DNA of 10,633 nt from an uncultured Eubacteriales bacterium (GTDB lineage: Bacteria > Bacillota > Clostridia > Oscillospirales > CAG-272). Both the position numbers and the translations under genes were made by a program. Below the pieces are notes generated by a model. That model did not search any database, had not been told where the DNA came from, and was given only the letters and a program-made list of their open reading frames with translations. The stretch is taken from assembly GCA_934378145.1 (NCBI GenBank), contig CAKXXW010000047.1:1-10633 (forward strand), written 5' to 3'. Numbering within the stretch: the first letter of the stretch is position 1; each line of letters starts with the position of its first letter. Of the stretch, positions 7,112 to 10,633 are shown piece by piece.

Positions 7112-8539
7112 ATGAAACTTATACCCGTAGCCCTCGAGGGAGCCACGCTCGGCCCCGCGGTCGTACTCATCATCTGCGCGATCGTCCTGATAGCCTTCAT
7201 GCTTCTCGTAACGGTCATCTCGCGCTACAAAAAATGTCCCCCCGACAAGATCATGGTCATAAGCGGTAAGGTCGGCAAATCCGCCGACGGCACCTCGCGT
7301 CCCGCAAAGTGCATACACGGCGGCGCCGCGTTCGTGCTTCCCGTGCTTCAGACCTACGAATACCTTGACCTCACGCCTCTGTCGATCAGCGTCGACCTCA
7401 AGAGCGCGCTGTCAAGGCAGAATATCCGTGTCGATGTTCCGTCGAGCTTCACAGTCGGTATCTCTACCGAGCCGGGAGTGATGCAGAACGCCGCCGAGCG
7501 CCTTCTCGGAATGAAGATGAACGAGATACAGGAGCTTGCAAAGGACATCATCTTCGGTCAGCTCCGCCTTGTCATCGCGACGATGGACATAGAGGAGATC
7601 AACACCGACCGCGACAAATTCCTTGACGCGGTATCGGGAAATGTTGAGAGCGAGCTTAAGAAGATCGGTCTGCGCCTCATAAATGTCAATGTCACCGACA
7701 TCAACGATGAGTCGGGCTACATCGCGGCTCTCGGTAAAGAGGCTGCGGCGAAGGCTATAAACGACGCGAAGGTCTCGGTCGCCGAGGCTGACAGAAACGG
7801 TGCCATAGGTGCCGCGAAAGCCGAAATGGAGCAGAGGATAAGAGTCTCGAAGTCTAATTCTGACGCTATCGCCGGTGAAAACGAGGCGAAGGTGCAGGTA
7901 GCGGCTTCGGAGGCTTACAGGCGTGAACAGCAGGCTGATTCGCTCCGCCGCGCGACCGCTGCCGAAAACATTCAGGCAGCCCGTGCGCTCGAGGAATCCT
8001 ACGCCGCGCAGAAGAAGGCTGAGGAAGCCCGTGCCGCGCTTGAAAAGGCAAAACAGGAGGCTGACATCCTTGTCAAAGCCGAGATCGAAAAGAAACAGCT
8101 CGAGATCAAGGCTGAGGCTGACGCCGAGCAGATCCGTCGCCGCGCCCGCGGTGAGGCTGATGCGACCCTTATGAAGATGCAGGCGGAGGCTGACGGTCTT
8201 CGTGAGATGCTGACAAAGCAGGCAGAGGGCTTCGCCGAACTCGTGAGAGCGTCGGGCGGCTCGTCCGATGACGCCGTCAAGATGATGGTCGCCGACAAGC
8301 TCGCCGAGCTTGAGAGGATCCAGGTCGACGCCATAAAGAACCTCAAGATCGACAAGATCACCGTCTGGGACGGGGGCAAGGGCGAGAACGGCAAGACCTC
8401 GACCGCGAACTTCATCTCCGGACTTATGCAGTCGGTGCCTCCGATGAATGAGGTCTTCAAGATGGCGGGCATGAACCTTCCCGAATACCTCGGAAAGGAA
8501 AATCCCGCACCGTCGGCAGACACGCAGAACAACGCCTGA
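7112..8539 (+). CDS. floT: Flotillin-like SPFH scaffold protein (FloT type)
   Basis: A 475-residue membrane-microdomain scaffold. It has an N-terminal membrane helix or hairpin (about 14-37), then an SPFH/band-7 domain (about 42-200; KIMVISGKVG, GAAFVLPVLQTYEYLDLTPLSISVD, and the GLRLINVNVTDINDESGYIAALG end-piece typical of flotillins). A long Ala/Glu-rich coiled coil follows (about 205-380) with repeated EA(E/K)A units used for oligomerisation, and a C-terminal tail (MMVADKLAELERIQVDAIKNLKIDKITVWDGG, 389-420; GLMQSVPPMNEVFKMAGM). Flotillins gather membrane proteins such as kinases, secretion factors and proteases into ordered patches. AAAGGAC before the ATG supports the start. The 51-base gap after the NfeD-like gene contains no terminator or promoter I can see, so they are probably co-transcribed. 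Length and domain order are normal. Confidence 0.95.
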   Translation: MKLIPVALEGATLGPAVVLIICAIVLIAFMLLVTVISRYKKCPPDKIMVISGKVGKSADGTSRPAKCIHGGAAFVLPVLQTYEYLDLTPLSISVDLKSALSRQNIRVDVPSSFTVGISTEPGVMQNAAERLLGMKMNEIQELAKDIIFGQLRLVIATMDIEEINTDRDKFLDAVSGNVESELKKIGLRLINVNVTDINDESGYIAALGKEAAAKAINDAKVSVAEADRNGAIGAAKAEMEQRIRVSKSNSDAIAGENEAKVQVAASEAYRREQQADSLRRATAAENIQAARALEESYAAQKKAEEARAALEKAKQEADILVKAEIEKKQLEIKAEADAEQIRRRARGEADATLMKMQAEADGLREMLTKQAEGFAELVRASGGSSDDAVKMMVADKLAELERIQVDAIKNLKIDKITVWDGGKGENGKTSTANFISGLMQSVPPMNEVFKMAGMNLPEYLGKENPAPSADTQNNA

Positions 8540-8585
8540 ACGCCGGCACTGACGCGCAAGCTACACGCCAATAACGCATAAACGC

Positions 8586-8617
8586 GGGGGAAACTTTCTC
8601 AGAAGAAAGTTTTCCCC
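8586..8617 (+). terminator. Probable terminator hairpin after flotillin
   Basis: GGGGGAAACTTTCT (8586-8599) pairs with AGAAAGTTTTCCCC (8604-8617) around a four-base loop, with one G-T pair. Only CTTTT follows rather than a strong T-run, so termination may be partial. The hairpin closely resembles the right outer hairpin of repeat copy B (5006-5040), so it may belong to the repeat family rather than being a dedicated terminator. Confidence 0.5.
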
Positions 8618-8646
8618 TTTTCCGTTGATATGGAACGACGGGAGAC

Positions 8647-8768
8647 GCGGCGGGGGATACGAAGGATACGGGGGGACTTTCTTTCGAGAAATTCCCCCGT
8701 GCCCCCTCAAAGAACTTGAAAAATGGTTTGTAGGGGAGGATATTATCCTCCCGGCAGGCGGCGCCTGC
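8647..8768. repeat. Copy C: decayed left arm of the multi-hairpin repeat, joined to other hairpins
   Basis: Bases 8647-8718 align with the left edge of copy B (4733-4799): the same GCGGCGGGGGATACGA lead, an outer hairpin (8671-8696, arms GGGGGACTTTCT and AGAAATTCCCCC with one mismatch) and AAAGAACTTG at 8709-8718. After that the match stops and different material follows: a GGGAGGAT/ATCCTCCC hairpin (8734-8752) and a GCAGGC/GCCTGC hairpin (8754-8768). The right half of the element is missing. The stretch 8769-8835 holds nothing I recognise. It lies between the convergent flotillin and pilin genes. Confidence 0.6.
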
Positions 8769-8836
8769 AGCCTTTGATCGCGGTTTATGCACCGAAGAGT
8801 GAGGTCGTCACCCGAAGATAATAATTTGCTAAGGGA

Positions 8837-8881
8837 AAAAAGATTTCCGCCGCGAGGAATCCTCGCGGCGGAAATCTTTTT
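8837..8881. terminator. Strong bidirectional intrinsic terminator
   Basis: Perfect arms of 21 bases (8837-8857 and 8861-8881) with a three-base loop form a GC-rich stem flanked by A-run and T-run. Either strand therefore ends in a T-tract. It lies just 3' of the pilin stop codon and also blocks read-through from the convergent flotillin operon. Confidence 0.93.
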
Positions 8882-8887
8882 CAGTTT

Positions 8888-10336
8888 TTATTGAGTAACC
8901 TTCGTCGGAGTCTCTCCGGAGAAGTCCCACACCCAACCTGCGGCAACGGCCTGATCGTATGTGTTGATGGCATTGAAGTTTGTAGCAGTATATTCCTTAC
9001 CGTTTATAGTGAATTTTACTGTATCTTTCGCAGCACCTGCAAAGCCAAAATATGCGGTAGTAGGTCTGTATTCCCCTGGCTTATCATTCTTTTCAACAAC
9101 TTTTCCGTCATAGGTCTGATTAAATCCTTTATTGAAGGTCGCATCATACATTTGGGACGATTCGCAGACAACAGAGCAGTTCTTTATAAAATTATCAAGA
9201 TCAGACATAAGAGCCTTATCTATAAATATCCCAGCCGTATTAACTCCGCCGTCGGAAGTAGATCCGAACAGGATTCCCGATTCTCCCTCGGTAGAGATTA
9301 CTTTCACATTTTCAAGCTTTGTGTTACCTTTAACCGTAACCTTCGTACCGCCCGAATACTGCGCACCGATGAAAGCGCCGAGCTTATTCTTTCCGTAAAG
9401 AGTTGAATTTGCAATAACAACGCTATTAAATGTAACCTCGGTACGATCTCCCATTGTTTTTCCGATAAGGATTCCCGAAGTTCCCACATCTTTTTTACCG
9501 GTTACTATGTTATCAAATTTAATATCGTCGAATACAACGGTTGCATTCTTATCAACATACTTTATCAAACCGGTATAATAGTTTCTCTCTATTCCCTCAT
9601 TGTTGCATTTAGCATTGGTCATGCCTTCTTCAAGGTTGCAAATACCGCTGACAGTATGACCGTTACCCTTTATCGTGAGTTTAACCCCACTCATAACAGC
9701 TCCGATGGAGAACGATGCACCCTTCATATCAATATCTTTGGTAAGCTCAATAACAGTATTTTCATTGATAGATTTGGTAAAATTGGTCTTAATATTGAGC
9801 CTCGAGCTTAAAACGATTTCATTACTGCTCTGTTTGAGATCCTTTACCGCCTGATAAAGCTGATCGCCGGACTCGACAGTAATAGTGGTTATGCCTTCAG
9901 CTTCGGTTTTGCTATAATTAGAGTCACCCTTGATCTCTGTCGTCAACGAATACCACTGATGATCCGCGTCGGTGGACTTGACATCCTTGTACTCTTCGGG
10001 ATAGATAACCTCATAGCTGTCGTTCGTGTAAAGCACACGGTTGAGCTTTGCATCCCAGAAATAGTATGTGTTCGACGACAGAGGCTTGTAGTCCTCGGCG
10101 TCCATTCCGCCCGCCTTGAGGGCCTCGTAGACCTCGACGATCGTCTTGTCCGCGGTCACCTCGTTGACGGCAAGGTATGTATTCATCTGCCTGCACGCCT
10201 GAATGTCCGCGCTGGTGTTAGCCTTCTGAATAAGGCTCGCGAAGGTGGGGATCAGAACCGCGGCGAGGATGGCAATAATCGCGATAACAATTACCAGCTC
10301 GACGATAGTGAAGCCCTTTTTGTTGCTTCTTTTCAT
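8888..10336 (-). CDS. Type IV pilin-like surface protein with large beta-helix-like exported domain
   Basis: A 482-residue protein with a classic prepilin leader: MKRSNKKG then FTIVELVIVIAIIAILAAVLIP. Cleavage is expected between G8 and F9, and E13 is the Glu5 of mature pilins. The N-terminal pilin helix runs to about residue 60. From about 150 to 400 the protein is rich in short beta strands with repeated turns (TVIELTKDIDMKG, KLTIKGNGHTVSG, ATVVFDDIKFDNIV, SGILIGKT, EVTFNSVVIANSTL, KVTVKGNTKLENVKVI, SGILFGST), a pattern like a right-handed parallel beta-helix found in adhesins and polysaccharide-binding proteins. AAGGAG seven to eight bases upstream fixes the ATG at 10336. No pilus assembly genes are in the window. 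The beta-helix part is clearly AT-richer than the pilin part. Expression is probably switched by the invertible segment upstream. Function (adhesion or glycan binding) is inferred. Confidence 0.87.
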   Translation of the reverse strand: MKRSNKKGFTIVELVIVIAIIAILAAVLIPTFASLIQKANTSADIQACRQMNTYLAVNEVTADKTIVEVYEALKAGGMDAEDYKPLSSNTYYFWDAKLNRVLYTNDSYEVIYPEEYKDVKSTDADHQWYSLTTEIKGDSNYSKTEAEGITTITVESGDQLYQAVKDLKQSSNEIVLSSRLNIKTNFTKSINENTVIELTKDIDMKGASFSIGAVMSGVKLTIKGNGHTVSGICNLEEGMTNAKCNNEGIERNYYTGLIKYVDKNATVVFDDIKFDNIVTGKKDVGTSGILIGKTMGDRTEVTFNSVVIANSTLYGKNKLGAFIGAQYSGGTKVTVKGNTKLENVKVISTEGESGILFGSTSDGGVNTAGIFIDKALMSDLDNFIKNCSVVCESSQMYDATFNKGFNQTYDGKVVEKNDKPGEYRPTTAYFGFAGAAKDTVKFTINGKEYTATNFNAINTYDQAVAAGWVWDFSGETPTKVTQ

Positions 10337-10399
10337 GGTTTTTTCTCCTTTTTTCTTTTTGATTTTTCCGTCCGACCGCGAAGCGGCTTTCCCTGCCCG

Positions 10400-10429
10400 T
10401 TTTCGTGGATGGGACGAATCTACGAAAAT
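10400..10429. repeat. Left 30-bp inverted repeat of the pilin switch (IR-L)
   Basis: It is the exact reverse complement of 10578-10607. Its first 29 bases split as arm TTTTCGTGGAT, centre GGGACGA and arm ATCTACGAAAA. The two 11-base arms are inverted copies of each other with one difference, and the centre is asymmetric. This is the form of a tyrosine-recombinase core site. It lies in the 5' leader region of the pilin gene, about 64 bases before its start codon. Confidence 0.92.
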
Positions 10430-10547
10430 CCGGAAGGATTTTATGCCTGTTTTCAAAGGAAAATATGGAGGCAAAAAGGACTTTTCATTACTTTGGAGCC
10501 TTTGTTCACAGTTGCCTTAAGAAAATAAATTATTTTTCAAATACATA

Positions 10548-10576
10548 TTGACAAGTGGACACCTTTGTGCTATAAT
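10548..10576 (+). promoter_or_regulatory. Consensus sigma-A promoter inside the invertible segment
   Basis: TTGACA (10548-10553), 17 bases, and TATAAT (10571-10576) match consensus exactly. The preceding 10520-10547 is strongly AT-rich and could be an UP element. The predicted start near 10583 is inside the right inverted repeat. As written, transcription would run only about 50 bases before meeting the terminator at 10606-10633. Confidence 0.88.
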
Positions 10577-10577
10577 A

Positions 10578-10607
10578 ATTTTCGTAGATTCGTCCCATCC
10601 ACGAAAA
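10578..10607. repeat. Right 30-bp inverted repeat of the pilin switch (IR-R)
   Basis: Exact reverse complement of 10400-10429. It begins just after the -10 element (one base between), and its last bases overlap the A-run of the adjoining terminator. Core arms are TTTTCGTAGAT and ATCCACGAAAA around the centre TCGTCCC. Confidence 0.92.
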
Positions 10608-10633
10608 AAGTCACCCCACTCGGGGTGACTTTT
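10606..10633. terminator. Bidirectional intrinsic terminator bordering the switch
   Basis: AAAAGTCACCCC (10606-10617) pairs perfectly with GGGGTGACTTTT (10622-10633) around a four-base loop. T-runs end the stem on both strands (A-run 10604-10609; TTTT at 10630-10633, where the window stops). It would end transcripts from the promoter in its present orientation and also shield the pilin gene from read-through entering from the right. Confidence 0.88.

Larger units (their letters stand above)
10400..10607. promoter_or_regulatory. Candidate invertible promoter (phase-variation switch), OFF orientation
   Basis: Perfect 30-bp inverted repeats enclose 148 bases (10430-10577) holding one consensus promoter directed away from the pilin gene. 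No good promoter reads toward the pilin between its start codon and the terminator at 10606-10633. If the segment inverts, the -35 moves to 10459-10454 and the -10 to 10436-10431 on the minus strand, giving a start near 10424 and a leader of about 88 bases for the pilin mRNA. This is the layout of known phase switches ahead of fimbriae, capsule, flagella and cell-wall protein genes in gut bacteria. No target-site duplication is seen outside the repeats, which argues against a simple MITE. The recombinase is not in the window. Inversion itself is inference. Confidence 0.8.

Noticed and set aside
10430..10547. Cyclic-di-GMP riboswitch ahead of the pilin gene
   Set aside because: Pilin genes often have one, and GGCAA and ACAAAGGCTCC words were noticed on the minus strand, but the conserved GEMM core and paired helices could not be assembled.
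10400..10607. Miniature transposable element (MITE) with 30-bp terminal inverted repeats
   Set aside because: No target-site duplication flanks the repeats (CCTGCCCG on the left, AAGTCACC on the right), and the promoter placement, crossover-site layout and adjoining terminator fit a switch better. Not fully excluded.
10578..10633. Antisense small RNA regulating the pilin mRNA through the repeat
   Set aside because: Because the repeats are inverted, the short plus-strand transcript and a minus-strand pilin mRNA would carry the same sequence, not complementary ones, so direct antisense pairing is not expected.

Overview
The window looks like chromosomal DNA of a moderately GC-rich Clostridia member (Firmicutes; an Oscillospirales-type gut anaerobe is my best guess). 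The basis is the gene families (a DUF1836 regulator, a YuaF/FloT-like NfeD-flotillin pair, an aspartate aminotransferase of the type common in Clostridia, an orphan type IV pilin-like protein), AGGAGG-type ribosome binding sites and textbook TTGACA-17-TATAAT promoters. There are eight protein genes and no rRNA, tRNA, CRISPR array or transposase.

Left part (1-4680): a four-gene operon on the minus strand reads asnS, aspartate-type aminotransferase, mntP (manganese exporter), then a TIGR01212/YhcC-type radical SAM protein. Gaps are 24, 19 and -1 bases, and one clear promoter lies at 4649-4677. Amino-acid supply, tRNA charging and metal export share one transcript.

Middle (4680-8650): a small M50 membrane metalloprotease gene on the minus strand faces away from a three-gene plus-strand operon. 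That operon encodes a DUF1836 regulator, an NfeD-like membrane protein with an Asp-rich loop, and flotillin, a membrane-microdomain scaffold. It starts from a consensus promoter at 5741-5769.

Right part (8650-10633): a 482-residue pilin-like surface protein is encoded on the minus strand. Its conserved prepilin N-terminus is joined to an AT-richer, beta-helix-like exported domain. Upstream lies the most striking feature of the window. Two perfect 30-bp inverted repeats (10400-10429 and 10578-10607) enclose 148 bp carrying a perfect sigma-A promoter that points AWAY from the pilin gene into an immediately adjacent bidirectional terminator. Each repeat has an 11-7-11 layout typical of tyrosine-recombinase crossover sites. 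This is best read as a phase-variation switch (invertible promoter), shown here in the OFF orientation.

Intergenic spaces hold copies of a large, nested, multi-hairpin repeat: copy A at 1-218 (cut by the window edge), copy B at 4733-5040 (complete) and a decayed copy C near 8647-8768. It has long complementary outer arms enclosing three inner hairpins. The hairpin shapes are kept between copies while their sequences change.
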